In this document: one piece after another, positions 10,861 to 24,400 of the stretch
Layout of the letters: each line of letters begins with the position of its first letter
Numbering within the stretch: position 1 is the first letter of the stretch
Source: Fratercula arctica
Lineage: Eukaryota > Chordata > Aves > Charadriiformes > Alcidae
Direction of reading: 5' to 3'
DNA: 64,000 nt
Assembly: GCA_947846985.1 (NCBI GenBank)
Contig: CANTUZ010000008.1
Span: 43,418,817 to 43,482,816 of the forward strand
The notes under the pieces: model-generated
Databases searched by the model: none
Told to the model about the DNA's origin: nothing
Seen by the model: the letters and a program-made list of their open reading frames with translations, nothing else
Made by a program: the position numbers and the translations under genes

Positions 10861-13269
10861 AAAGGCAAGACAGGATGGACACATGCACTAGCAACACTAG
10901 CCACTATGGCACACAGCAGAGTGGATGAAACCAGCCAGGGTACAGGTTAAATGCAGGACGGAGCAATATGGCAGCTGGGCATTTTAACACATGGGCCATG
11001 TACGTGGTGTTTCCTACACTGTTTATGAACATCAGAACCCAACCTTTGGAGTAAGTGAATTTCAAAACTATACACTTATTATCTGGAGGAATACATACCA
11101 TACACAAACCACATCTCACAGCCTGCACTGATACTCACAGGTGCTGTACAGCTGACTGTACAGCTGCATTAAAACCCTCTGAAGTATCCCAACACAGCTG
11201 TATCCCTCACAGTCATCAGGCAAAGTACTTGAAAGTATAAATTTTAAAAAGTCCTTTAATTAAAAGCAACAAAGCAGCTTTCACTTTGGTCAATGGTGGT
11301 TTTCTCTCTCATCGTATCTATCTCAAAATTCCCCACGTTCTTCTTTTCCCTATAAAAAACATTTAAAGAACAACAAAAAACCCTTCCCCAAATAACTAGC
11401 TACCTTTTTTCCCCACTCACAGCAATCTCTGTTAGTAGCTCCAATATGTATCATTATGCTGCAAAAGGAAGATGATCCATGTTTAAGATTCCATGACAGC
11501 CCTGAGGCTGGCCAGTACCGAAGGTACGCTACGTGCACCTATGCACACACACAAATGGCACCACAGAACTTGATCCAAGAGAACAGTTCTTACAATCTCT
11601 TTCAGGGCACAAAGAGTGCCTGAATCACTGATAGTTTAGTTGCTTCGCTCTTGTAGTGGAATCCAAACGTGTTTAGAAGAGGTAGGTGGGGAAAGATAAG
11701 CTGGCAACCTGCCTCTGCCAAGCAGAAAGGTTTGCAGAGCACGGCAATAGGAAATGACACAGGTCTGATCCTGAGCTTCCCACTTTCCCTAGTACTTAAG
11801 AGCTGGCCACAAGGTTGCAGGGAAACATCTTGATCCACTTGCAGTGCAGAACCTGTGGATTTCTTCTCCATAGAAGCTCTACAAAATTCAACAACAGATT
11901 TGAGGGGGCTCATAGTTTGCAAAAGGCTGGTTACAGGGGGTGAGGACACACCTCAGGATGTGAGAGACCAGGAACCAACTCCCTCCTAAGCCTGAGGAGA
12001 TTCAAAACTACAACTCCTGCTTCTTTGCCTCACACTAGTCCATGTATTGCTGTGAACAAGAGTGAAATGGTTCATGCAGTCACCATCTCTTCTGCTGGAA
12101 CTGGGACGTTGTGGAGAAAAGAACAGAAGGCCGATACGGTCAGAAGCAGAACATGGAGGAGGAGGGTGCGCAGAAGGGAAGGAAGGGAAGGGTCTCCTTC
12201 CAGCTGTGGGTTGTATTTAGCCAAGGGCCCGTCAGAAGTAAAATGCATCAACAAGAGTGAAGACGAAACCCCAGGACTTCTCTATACTGATGCAAACAAG
12301 GCTGAAAATTCCTTCTTTATAAGCTCTGAATGGATTGTAGGCAAGAAATTACAGGCCCTGCCTCTGCTTCTTGAAACTACAGGAACTGCAACAGTAAAAA
12401 TGCTTAATACATATTATTGTGATGGTCCAAAATCATCAGCAAAGCCTAGTATTGTTTGGGGCTGTCTGTGGCTATTACAGATTTACATTATTTATCAGTT
12501 TTAATAAAGATATTTTCAAAATTACTCCAGATAATTTCATTAACAGGATAATGATGTCTTTAAAGGAGGATATACTTTTATTTCAGCAAAACGAAAAATC
12601 CTTTCTTTGTTATTTTAGCCCCTTCTAATAATTCCTTTTCATCTCAAAGCGTGGGAAAAATCCCCAATGTATTCTAAAGTCCAAGATTAAAATCACTTCT
12701 CACAAAGACTAATTCTGCTTTAGTTTCCAGGTATCTTTTGAAAATGCCTTTCAAGAAGTAATTATCACTCTAAGTAGATCCATTTTTATAGGACACTTGG
12801 TTCCTTTCAGTTTGAAAAATATTCCTATTTGGTATATAAAGCCTAATCTGAAATGCCTATTTCAAAATGGAAGACAGTCCATCAAAGGCATCCTTCTATC
12901 TTGTAACATTTAGAAAAATTTTTGCATGAAGACAGTGTTGACCATTGTCAAAAGGTGCAGAGCACAAAAGAAATGCCAAGTTGGCAAGAGAATATCACAT
13001 CAGCCCTGCAGGACCAGATACAACTGATAAAAGGATTCGATGGTGCGAGGGAAAATTTCATTTCCTGAGCAAAATGATGTTACCATCATTGAAATAAATG
13101 AAATAATTTCAATAAGGCAAATTAGGTATCTTACCTTCTGCAGCAGTAAAAAGGAACAGGCTCATTTGAATGTTTTTTCTCCAGCCAAATGAAAGAAAGA
13201 AATCTACATCCACCGACTCCTTTCTCTCATGAAATACGCTTGACCCACAAACCTCTCTGTCTTTTCTAC

Positions 13270-13288
13270 CTTTTTTTTTTTTTTTTTA
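13270..13288 (+). repeat. poly-T tract
   Basis: A T run of about 17 or more. On the minus strand it reads as poly-A directly after an open frame that ends in a stop codon. This could be a worn retrotransposition tail, but no source gene was recognised. Confidence 0.8.
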
Positions 13289-15919
13289 ATTTGTATTTGC
13301 TGCATGGCTGGCCACATCCACCTTTGTCATGTCTACAACAGTGATTTCCTCCCCACTATGACTGAAGAAAGTCTCTTTTGGATTCAGAGCAATGCGACAC
13401 ACACTGACAAGTGCATTAGGAAAATGTTCTAAGAGTAGGGGGAAAAAAAGGAGGCCTGAGATAGGACACACACCACATGCTCAGCTTTTTTTATTCAACA
13501 ACTGTAGAACTGCATTAAATAAATTGTATTCTACTGAGCAGAAAGACAGACAGACAATGTAAAGGTGCATGAGGATGAATAGCCAGATGGTATAGGGAAT
13601 GGAAGGTTTAAACAAGTACAGCAAAATTGGGTCAAACCCTACTGAGGCAAACTCTTCTGAATGGGAGCTTTGCCTGAATGAAAAGGACAGGTCTGGCTCA
13701 CTCAAGTCAGCAAAAGACCAACTTACCCACAGAAAATAAGAACAACATCTTCTAACACAGAGCAGAACACACGACTTCTAACTACATTGAATTGACAACA
13801 CTGATATTTTGGGAAAAAACACCATAATATACTTCTGGTGAAATTTTTTTCAAAGTTCCTTCTGTTCATCAACCGACTCCACTGCGATTTCCAGTTTCAG
13901 AGCCAGACATAAACAAGAAGCTCCCAGCAGAGTTCAATGACGACTCAGCACATCGTTTCTGTCCATACTTCCCTTATAAGCCTACACTTTTAGGATTTAT
14001 ACAGGCCATCTGCTCCGAAAAATGAAGAGTTGAATCAAAATCTTGTGTTGAAAAAGTCTCTTTTGAGTAATGCTAAAGGAAATTATTTGAACGTTTTTAA
14101 AAACGGTGGAATTGTGTAAATCATCAAGATGTCTCTCAGATGCTGACCTTTCAGTCCTTGCTACCACCCCTGTGGAGTAGGTAAGTGCGTGTATTACATT
14201 AACTCAACTCTACATGCAAGGGAAGAGAAAAACAACTGTGATGTGACTTGCTGATGCACAGCTGCGAACAGCAGAGTCCAGTAGTTCTTAACAGCCTCGA
14301 GTTGTACAGTGTTTTGCACCTTTTTGTGTTAATACAACCAGCTAAATGGTTTACATTTGCTGAGGGAGCAATCTACGACCTCCTGTCAAGTGATCAATAT
14401 GAGTGCTTCATAAAATCCTAAAATACATGTAAATAATACTGATGATCTCATCAGTACTCAAAGCTAATCCTCAACTAAGGATGTACGATGTAAGAACCTT
14501 GACATTGGCCCTTTATTGTGATACGAAAAAAATCAAAAAGCTTACGCTGAATTAGTCAAGTGAACTATGTACTTAAAAATAGTGGTAAAACCCTCCTAAC
14601 AATTCTAAAAGCCTTTGCTAATGCCCTACTAGCTTCCTTTTTAGAGTGATGAGTTGAGGAACTGTCGTACTATTTTTTAAACAAACAATGTGCAGATATT
14701 TAAAAAAACCCAAGAATCAATTAATCAGATTTTTTTGTATTGGTCACTAACTGCATCCAGTAGGTATTTCCAGTACAGTGGACTGACAAATGTCATTAAC
14801 ACAGCCTGTAATTGCATTATCTCAAAAATGACCGCAGGATGGAATATGCCTAATTGCAACGTCCTGATAAACTGAGAGTCAGACTATGTCAGCACATGAA
14901 ATAGGAACCGCCCACTTGCAAAATTAATAGAGGCTCTGTGTTAAAATACCAACAAAGTTTGTTCAGCAGATGATAAGAAATTCTTTCCATGCACTTATTT
15001 AACAAAAAGAAAAAAAATGCAAAAAGAAAATCCAAGAAGGAAATAAATGGACACATAAAAATGCTATTGACGTGGCAGAGTTCAACTGACAGTCCCCTGG
15101 AAATTCTGAACCCAAATCCTTCTCTCGTATCCACATGGTTTGGCTCAGTTTTAATACACCGCTGTCTCCCTAAACTGATGGCCTTGGTGCAGCAGTCGTC
15201 TTCTGTTGAACAAAGCACTGATGCACATGCTTACCACTGCGACAACTTCACTGGTATTTAGGCCTCTTCTTAAAACTAAGCCAACACTTAAGTTCTTCGC
15301 TGGAGAGGATTTTAGCAGGAGGAAAATGTAGTGATCACGGGCTACTGAAATTGAACATTCATTGTGCAGAACAGAGTAGAAATTTGCTTTGTGAAACTAG
15401 AATTTGACTCCTGCACTCTGTGTACAGAACCCCCAATATACGTAAGCACTGAAGCATGAATTAAAGGTCGAAGACCAAAGACATGCTCCAACTCTGAATC
15501 TCCTTGCTTTCACGCATTTAAGATTCCAAAACCAAACTTAACAGTAATTAAAAAAAGCAGCCAAACAAACCCTAAGAAAAGAAAGGTGACCCATACTGAA
15601 TCATAGTGTTGGTGACCACATTGAGACAGCAGACATCTTGGCTCGTATTGCACGTAACAGATAAAAAGGTGAGCATCGCCATCACTTTTCTTTACTATGG
15701 ATGTACTTAACATATCCTGTCAGTTACCTCTGTGCATATGTGTCTACCTCATCCATGCATTGCAGCTGGCTTGCAGATGGGGAGTTATTGCTGGGGAATG
15801 CCTTATCTGTTCACATGAAGGTGCAGACAGTATCTCCATTTTCTGATTCCCCCATCCTTTAGATTCATGTCTCATCCCTCTGCTGACAGCTCGCGCTGCA
15901 ACGTCCAGGAGACCCTTAC

Positions 15920-15997
15920 CTTCCTCCAGAGCTCCAGTCTGCTCGGAAGCTGGTGACGGAGGCGGGGAAGGAGGCAGGTTGGCTGACTCTTCAACTG
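15920..15997 (-). CDS. MAP2: MAP2 short proline-rich exon
   Basis: This 78-nt exon (26 codons, phase 1-1) encodes AVEESANLPPSPPPSPASEQ followed by TGALEE. Mammalian MAP2 has AAEETANLPPSPPPSPASEQTVTVEE at the same place. The acceptor has a pyrimidine-rich run ending tttctag before 15997, and the donor is GAAG|gtaagg after 15920. In known isoforms this is the last exon shared by long MAP2 and MAP2c before they diverge. Long forms continue into the giant exon. MAP2c jumps to an exon beyond the left edge of the window. The PPSPPPSP core is a run of Ser-Pro sites of the kind used by proline-directed kinases; that role is inferred from the motif. Confidence 0.95.
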
Positions 15998-18346
15998 CTA
16001 GAAACCAAACAGTGAAAATGAGACACAGCAATTACTTCCTGGAAGATCGATGCTTGATACAAACTGCAGTCAGCCTGTTCTACCCAGCTGAGAGAATTAT
16101 TTGATGGAGACTTGTGCCCAGCAGGTTTTCAGGTAGACCCTTTCAGAATACATGAATTTTTAAGGTTATAATAAAAGGGAGGTTTTTTTCTTCAGATGGT
16201 ATGAATTCTTTTCAAAATTCTGATCATAGAGTACAATACAAAAATCAAGTATGAAATTATCTTTTAAATCAGTATTGCCACTAAGAAAACCTAAAACAAC
16301 AACCTGCAACAACAATAAAGCATCTGAGCATGAGAGATTTTATAAATTCACACTGACTATCAGAAACCGGCATCCAACCTCTCCAATTTACCTGGAATAC
16401 ATGAACAAAAAACATTCTGCACACTTTTTTTTCTTCTGCTGAGTTCAAGGTTAATCACAGAATCCACGCAAATATTGCTTATCTGGATACAAAAGACATC
16501 AGCACAAGACATTTATGTACTTGTGATTCAGCTGAGCAAGGCACAGTGAAATCTCAGATGCATTTAGACTAAATTTTAGATCCATTCCCAGTCACGAGAC
16601 TAGATGCTGAAACCAGATGATGTTTTTTCAATTATTTCAATTTCAGTACAATGAAATCCTAAACAAACTGCTTCTTAAATGAACTCAGCATAACCTCAGC
16701 ATCTGATTTCATACCAATCACTTTGAGATTTTTTTTTCTTTAAAAACAGATCCACTACTGGGGCTAAACCAATGTTGGTTTTGGTGTTTTTTTTTTTTTT
16801 TTTTTTTAAAAAAAAGAAAAAGAAAAAAGTAACAAATCTGTCTTATAAATGGCACCTCTCAACAGGCAGAGCTCAGTTTCTGATTCGGGGCTTCTTCCCA
16901 AGCAGAGAAAGGCCAGTTTCAAAGCCCCAGCAGAATTTGCCAGGCCTCCTCCTATTGATCTCAGTGTGGTTTGGAAGAGACCCTTATGTGACTTGTCCTT
17001 AAGATGTGCTGTCCAGGGACAGAGTATTTATACCTTCATCACAATGCAATTCTACCTGCACTTATTTAACAGTCACCGAGCACAGGAATGGTAACACCGA
17101 CAGCTGCTCACTAAAGACATACTTCTCACAATATTCTTAAAATGTCTTATCTAACTAGATGGAATTGGAAACCCATTTTGCCTCACCCAGGCCCCAGTGA
17201 AGCAATCTGTGCTTAAATATCTATGAAGTGTTTTGCAGAACTGGGGTCTTTCATGTAAAATTGGGTCTCTGCAAAGAAGGGAATTACCAAGCAACACACT
17301 CCCTGATGCAGTTCAGAATTAGTTCAATGAAGCAAAAGACCTTGAGAAACAAATTTCCAACAAATATTCTTAATTACTCATTGACTTTAATTCATTCCTA
17401 AGCAGGGTCCAGCTGCTGTACCAAACAAAGCAGAGTGCCTGTGGGGAAAATACCACCAGGCATTATTTTGATTTGATCACAATGTACGTGCGCTCAGCAG
17501 TTATCCTGGGGCAGGCTTGCAGGACATGCCCTACCTCGGGATGGAGGATGGCCTTTCTCTGGCCTTTGTTGTACATGTTTTGAGCTACTTGTGGATGTTT
17601 TCTGGCATGGAGGAAGCACTGTAGGTACGAATGGCTGTATAATTACTTTTAAATTTTTGCATACAAATATATATACGCACACACACACTTGTATTTCAGA
17701 GAGACATTTCACGAAGGAGCCAGCAGGAGGATGGGGTCCCAGCATGGGCCAGTGGCAGTGGTACCATTCCCAATATGGACCACTGGCGTTCGCTTCTACA
17801 AGGTGTAACTCCCTCTCCTGCAATCTCTCCTCGCCCTGCCTGGCTGCTAACCCCTCTCCCACCCTCACCCCGCGTCCCTCTCTACTTCTGTTGAGGTGCT
17901 CCTCCTCCATCGTCTTGAGTAGCCACCACCCAGCCAGCAAAGCCACACTTCCTTTTTATATGCCTGTCCTCTAACCTTTGCCTCTTCCGACATGAATCTT
18001 TCTCTCTCACACAGTACATGGCTGAACGCAAAGGGGCTCTGAGCGCTGCTGGGTCTCACCAGACGTGACGACAGAAGCACTACCACCAGTTCCATCCACA
18101 GCTGCGCCGCTCAGGAGTCAGAAACCATGTGGAGAACTGCTGTTAGAGACAGTCACAGGGCCGTGAAGAACTGGGGCAATGAGGATACCGCTATTATTAA
18201 GTGGTTCCAGCATTTATCCAGTGGTGCTGCAGTTTACCCTTGACCATAATCTATGTGGATACACGTGTCAGTGTTTTTTTGTAGTATACATACATATAAC
18301 ATTTGCAGACAGGAGGATACTTTGAACATTCTTTGTCTCGTTTTAC
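15998..18346 (-). other. MAP2 intron of 2.35 kb
   Basis: This is the intron between the RII-helix exon and the proline-rich exon. It contains a T21-A8 tract at 16787-16815 and a short AT/CA microsatellite near 17.67 kb. Open frames at 17.5-18.1 kb look like chance in Pro/Arg-coding GC-rich DNA. Confidence 0.9.
16787..16830 (+). repeat. T21-A8 tract and A-rich continuation
   Basis: Twenty-one T are followed directly by eight A and then A-rich sequence with single G interruptions, a self-complementary T/A block inside the intron. Confidence 0.9.
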
Positions 18347-18460
18347 CTAAAGGTAGTGGTCCAGGCTGATCTTTGTGCTGGGCTTCTTTTTCCTGTTCGC
18401 CTTTCAGGACTGCTACAGCTTCAGCTGTTACTACTTGTACTATCCTCGCAGACACTTCTT
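18347..18460 (-). CDS. MAP2: MAP2 exon with the PKA RII-anchoring helix
   Basis: This 114-nt exon (38 codons, phase 1-1) encodes residues 88 to about 125. It contains EEVSARIVQVVTAEAVAVLK, which appears identical to the mammalian MAP2 segment that binds the RII regulatory subunit of cAMP-dependent protein kinase. The spaced V, I, A and L residues form the hydrophobic face of an amphipathic helix, as in other A-kinase anchoring proteins. The acceptor is ctgctgccacag and the donor is TTAG|gtaaaa. The first base of the opening Glu codon comes from the start exon. The tail reads HKDQPGPLPL where mammals have HKDQTAALPL. The exon is kept in both long MAP2 and MAP2c in mammals, so PKA anchoring should be present in all major forms. 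Confidence 0.96.
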
Positions 18461-21400
18461 CTGTGGCAGCAGCAAAGTTAGAAAAAAAAAACAAAGAAAA
18501 ATATGCTAATGAGAATGATGGTTTACAATTATAAAGATTAGCTTAAACAATAAAAAAATGGCGGCTGACAATCCACTTCTAAGGTAATCTTTTTTTCCTG
18601 AAATATAGGCAAATCATTAAAAATAAAATAGAAGAACCAGATATTCCAAAGATCTCAGTGGAAAATGCTGTGTATTTATAAAAACCAGCCGTTACAGTAA
18701 GATGCACAAAGCATCATTATTAAATGCTCTTTCTGTTAGGGACAACGTGCAGCAACTGCAAAACGTTAAGATGACCATTTATTAAATGTCTAAAATTTTT
18801 TTTGCAGATACTGTTTTGCAAACAGGGGTAGAACGACCAGATGAATAATGGAATTTCTTGACATTTAATACATGGAGCTAGCTGCATTCTTATATGCACT
18901 TTGGATGACATTTCCCCCTCATCAGTGCACAGTTAGTATGCATTAAAGGCACTTTCCAGACAGACATCTATGCTGATGAGGGAGTTGAAAAAGAAGGGCT
19001 AAATAACATTTCTATCTGATTAAAAGGTACATTTTGTCTTCCTCACCCCTTTTAAGACTGCAACGCAAAGCTTTATTTAAACAGCAGGCCTGAATACGAT
19101 GCAGAGGGATTGCAGAGGATAGCATTTGTTTGGTGGGATGGGCTCTCAGGCCATGTCCCCAGGCGCGGGCTCGGCTCCCGGCCACTCGCCCTTGCTGTGC
19201 CCGGCACAGGGAAGGGGCACTTGCGCGGAGGCAGCTGAGCATCGCATGCTTGACAGACCCCTTCACTCTGCCCTCAACGTGGGGATGCCCCAGGGGTGCT
19301 GAGGAAACGGGCGCTCCGGTGAACGGAGGACAGCAGTGGGACCACTCGGGGAGTAAATACTTCCAAACTGAGAAATTGTACCTCATCTTGGCTCTAGAGC
19401 CACCCAAAGGTGCAGTGAAATGTCATCAGGCACACCCCTGCCTGTGGAAGTAACCAGAGAGGTTTCATGCCCTAAGGGCAGTTCAGGCACCTTTGATCTA
19501 GCAAATCAGGGACTTAAGGGCTGGTCCAGCAGAACCATCTATGAAAGAATTCAGAGAAAAAGGGTTTCCTTTTCTTATCTGTGTATTAGCCCACTCTCTC
19601 TTACTCATTAATCAACACATTCCTCCCTCTAACAGCCAAACTCAGTGGAAACAAACCCCTTCACTCTCCGGCCATCCCTGAGTGCTGGCTGAGAGCTGTT
19701 CCAAACGCAGGGTGCCGGGACCAACGCAGAGCTGAGCCCTGGGGAAGGCAACAAGCTGCGCGGCCACGGGGCCACCAGCTGCACGGCTGGGCACCCACCT
19801 GGAAACAGCGAGAATTTCAGTCCTGCTCCACCTCTTGAGCGGAGGTTTCTAACAGCAGACAGCAACATACCCTGCTCCTGCCAGGAGAGACTCGCAGAGA
19901 CCGCATTAACCACCATCCCGAGCACAGAAATAAAAGCTCTCTGCTCACCCGCTACTGCGTCCTTCAGGCAAGGACCGGCTGGGAAGGGGCAGTATATTTA
20001 AATCAATGCCCTACATGTAACTTTACAGCAACCACCCTAACAAGGGACGCTGTCCATTAGATTAATAATGATGATTTCTTCTCACAGTTAGTACTCGTAC
20101 AGAATCCTTTGTACTTTTCAGTTATTCCTCTTTCTTTGTCTTTTTTTCTCCCAAAAAGCATAGATGTGAGTTACTTGACTTTCACAGTCGCGTTTGTCTA
20201 AAATCAAAGTGCTACGTTAATCTCTCTTTTGCAGAAAGTATATAATGAGATATTAAAAAACTCACCCACTGGCAAAGAACATTCATAATTGTTGGTATTT
20301 ATATCTTACAATTCACTTCCCTCCTGACTGGTCGCCAGGAGGGCAGTGACTGCAATAGCTTTATTGACTGCAGCCAATAGCAAGAACAGATGGATGAATA
20401 TGTCAGAACAACTCCCAAGCAACGAAAAAAATAAGCTGATTTAAAAAACTGCTACCCAAGAATATACGAGTATAAACTTGCCAAGGATAAATTCAGAGTA
20501 GAAATCTGAAGACGCTGCTTTCCTACTGTCAGGGGTGTGAAGTTCTGTCAGCCTTCCGCAGAGCAGGAAACAGCTCAACTGGTTTTGAGTGGAGCTCAAT
20601 ACATTTACAAAAGGGACTACATACGATAGAGATGCCTGTACTAGCAAGAAGCTGCGAATGGCAGCTCTAGTTCTCTGTCCCTCTCTTCAACAACCTGCCC
20701 CTAGCATGAGATGAAATTCCACTTTGTTGTTAAGTAGATCGAATCGAGCACCAAATCCCCATGAATCAAGTCATGCATGTGGCTAGTCCCATGAATCAAT
20801 GAACAGGGATATTGATTTCAAGCCCATCAATCTTCCCAGCTGCCATTCAGGGGCCTGCACCTCATTTGGGGCTTTTCAAATTTCTCCTGCTCCCACGCCT
20901 GCAGGATGCTGGGGGTGCTTCTCGGCAGCTCTTGGTTCCTTCCTCTTATGAGAAACATGAACAGATACCTCCCAGACCCTCCTAGACATAGTGCTCCTGT
21001 TCCAGAACAGTGGACCTCGGAATCATTACAGGTCCTGACAATTCCCTGCGTTGTGAGGCACACGCAGACTGCAAAGCATGAGTGGCATTGGAGACAACTG
21101 GGAGAATGAACCTGTGGCTTGGCCCATGCTCCTCCCGCAGCCACGCGGTGCCCTCTCCCACGCCAGGCAGCCGGCGAGCAGGGGTGGGACATGCGGGGAG
21201 GAAACAAACCACTCCTCCATAAAGCGTCCTGTGATACTTGGTATATCACTGTTCAGATTCTGCTCTTTCAGAACAGGATAGAGTGTGGCCCCGACAGCTT
21301 TGGTGAGCATGGAGAACAGCACAGAGCTTCGCAGAGACCCCATGCCGATTGCCACCACTGCTCTACACCTGGAGGATGTGACAAATGACCCTTCTGTCAA

Positions 21401-24400
21401 AATGTCCATGAATCTACTAATTGCAACGCTACTGACAAAAGTAACGTCATCCAGTCTGTACTGTTAGCTCAGATGAACAAATCAAGACTCAATTAGGAAG
21501 ACTGTTAGGAAAATAAATTTTTTTATCCTTATTTTCACTTGAAAATTTTAAGAAAAGGCTCCAGTTAAGTTTTCAGATAAAGAATATGCAAATGTATACC
21601 AGCTTTAGTACCCTGGAGCACATCCAAAGGAATGTGCTCAAGTACAATTTCACCCAAGCTACTGCAAGCCTTCTCCCAGGAAGGTAAGACAAATCCCTAT
21701 TAAAAATGGTCTCCTTTGTTACAAAATTCATAGTTGTTCACATCCAGCCTGGTTCTGGGGTGCAAATGGGCTCTCAAAGGCTGGAAGACAGTTCCTACCC
21801 TCTCAGCTCTCTTCCTGATTTAATTTGCTTGGGACAAAGGTTATGTTCCACAGGAAGATATGGCTGGGGGTGAAAAGGTTGCCTCCTGAAAAATGGAAAT
21901 TTCAATCTCGGGCTATGCAAAATAAGCAAATAAAAATACAAGTAGCCGCTGGGGTTTGGGTTGTTTTTTTTTTTTTGTCTGGATTTTTTTAAATCAAGAA
22001 AGGCTGACTTCTGAACACTCTGTTAATGGATATTTTGGGTGACACAAGAGACACAGGCAGTTTGCCAGAAAAGCAGTGCTTTTGCTACACATGACTGCTG
22101 CAAAAGGACAGACATTTTTGTACTAATGGACAATATAAATAGCAGATCCAATGGGTAAGTCAAATCCTCGCAGGGCAGCTATTGAGACTCTCCATAGTTT
22201 CCTTATGGTTCAGTTAAAGTTCAAGGAAGCCTAATGATAAAGAACAAAAAAATAAAAGGAGAGTTAGCCAGCCTAGACGCTAGGCCTATTCTTCACAGCC
22301 TAAAAGCTCTGGATTCATTAGAGATAGTTTTCCTTGTAGAGATTTATTTTCCCTCTTTTTAAGCAGGTAGACATTCTCTGACCCTAATTTATTCCACAAA
22401 AATGGCACTAACAAACGACAAGTAATACAAAACATATGTTTCTTAAAGGCAACAAGGACCTTGGCTTCACATAAGACTCCAGCACAACGAGGATCGGCAA
22501 CATGGCTTTCCTTTGCATTTTGCAGAGAGTAAAATGCTGCTCCTTTTTACCAAGATGTCAGCTGCTCATGATACAGGGCACAGACCAAGTCTCCCAGTTT
22601 AATTTCAGGGAATGTGGTACCCAAAAGTACAGGTGGTCCTTGAGTGTGGTGTCCATAATGGAGAGGAGATACTGTGAAAAACCTTGAGCACGAGCTTTCA
22701 AAAGCCCCTTAACAACGAGCAGGCTGAGCCCAGAGGCCAGGAGCTGACACACGGGGACGGTGAATTCTGTTGCTCCCTCGAAGGCTGTCACTTCACACCC
22801 AGCTCCGAGGGGACCGTCAGGCCCAGTCTGCCCAGCTGCTACTAGTGCCATGGCTGCTCTCTGGCAGGAACAGAGGACTCTGCCCTGCTGAGGGGGCAGG
22901 CACCTGTCTTGGCACGACACGAATTTATACCAAAGTTAACACTCAAATGAGCAAGCAGTCTCTGCTCCTGGTTTTGGAAATCAGACCAATTCTTCTACAA
23001 ATCCCAGCCCCCAGCATACCAAATCAGGACATCTGGAATCTGCCAGACCCACAGGTCACTCAGGGCCACAATCCCTTTCGGAGCACTGGGATGCGCAGGG
23101 GATGCTGGACCAGCTGCTGATGGTGTGGGGAGCTGCAGCCTTTCCTCTGCCTCCAAAAGCTGCTGCCCTCCTCATAAGCACACCCAAGGGCACAACAGCT
23201 GCCCAAACCCCCAGCTTGCTCTGTCACGGATGTTTAAACTGCAGTAGGCCTCATCCAGAGACTCTGTTCAGACACCTGAGCTCCTCTTCACTGACCGAGA
23301 CTCAACCAGGGGCCATTAAGCGATGCTACCAGCAGAAGGCCCTGGCAAGCCCTGCAGCCTGAGCCCTGGCTGGCTGCATGCTTTCGTGGGAGCTCTGTCT
23401 GGGTCACCACATCCATTCTGACGAGGGCAGAGAACGTGGCTTTCCCCAGGTGCATACCATAGTTAAGCTCCTTCTGAGAGGGTGATGACCACCGATGGAA
23501 CTCACCTCTTGAGGCGGTAGGGAGACTTCACCCTTCCCGCACACCCTTCTGCACAAGCTGCCATGCCATGCCCTTTTTGCCTGCTTTGTTGGCTGCTCTC
23601 CCGGTTGCTCACACTCCTCAAGCTGCTTTCTATCGGTGTGGGGGATGCCACGGTTGCTCTGGCAATGCCCAGGCCTCATCAGCATCTCCTGAAAGAGCTG
23701 CCAGTGCCTGGCCAGCCTCTCCGCTGCCCAGGCATTTCCCTACCTCAGAAAAGCCCCCTGCGTGCCAAGACCTGCCGCTCGGCTAAGGATCAGGCCGGCT
23801 CCAGAGCAGCTCCCCTCCATGGTGTCTGCTTCCTTTGTGCCCTTTTAAATGGTTTCCCTCCAGCCTCAGGCACTTTTTCTCTTCCAGCCTACCACAACAC
23901 CTCAGGCTCGATCCGTGAGGAGCTGAGTTTGCTACAAACACCACTTCCTAGGTGAAACTGCGCAGGCTCAGATATCTGCCTCTGACAGCCCTCATCCAGC
24001 AGTCCCTTTTCTCTTCTCCTCTCTCCCTCCTACCCCTCTATGCAATGCTCTATTACTGTTGTGAGGATTGTTTTTGAAAGGAGAAACTTCCCATGGGCAG
24101 AGCTCAGGGCATCATCCTGCCTCGCAGGCAGGTGCCCTGGCCCTGATGCGGGATGCTGCCGGCAGGGAACAGGGCCGGTACAGCTCGCCCCAGGGAACAG
24201 CCGGCTCCTCAGCTCACATAACAGCGTCAGAGATTTCTCAGGCCAGAGCTGCCCCAGTCAGGCCAGTTTGTCTCCCCAGCTCCTCTTCTCCTTCCCCAAC
24301 TGTAGTGGCCTGTGTTTCACCACTGCCGTTCAGCCAGTTCCCCAGCCCACCTCTCCCTTCTTCCGCCTGAGCACCCACTTCACAGCAACAGCGACAGCTC

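Larger units (their letters stand above)
4923..15919 (-). other. 11.0-kb MAP2 intron interval holding two cassette candidates
   Basis: This interval separates the proline-rich exon from the giant exon in the canonical transcript. Besides the exon-like segments at 10565-10807 and 7305-7562 it holds simple-sequence tracts near 6.8, 7.7, 10.8 and 13.3 kb and a diverged direct repeat at 9.15 and 9.70 kb. If both cassettes are used, the introns are about 5.1-5.2 kb, 3.0 kb and 2.4 kb. The rest is ordinary A/T-rich intron with no convincing reading frame on either strand. Confidence 0.85.

Noticed and set aside
13286..13471. Minus-strand open frame of 61 codons ending next to poly-A, considered as a processed pseudogene or MAP2 exon
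   Set aside because: Possible acceptors inside it do not give phase 1, and the peptide matches no protein I know. The poly-A may be simple sequence.
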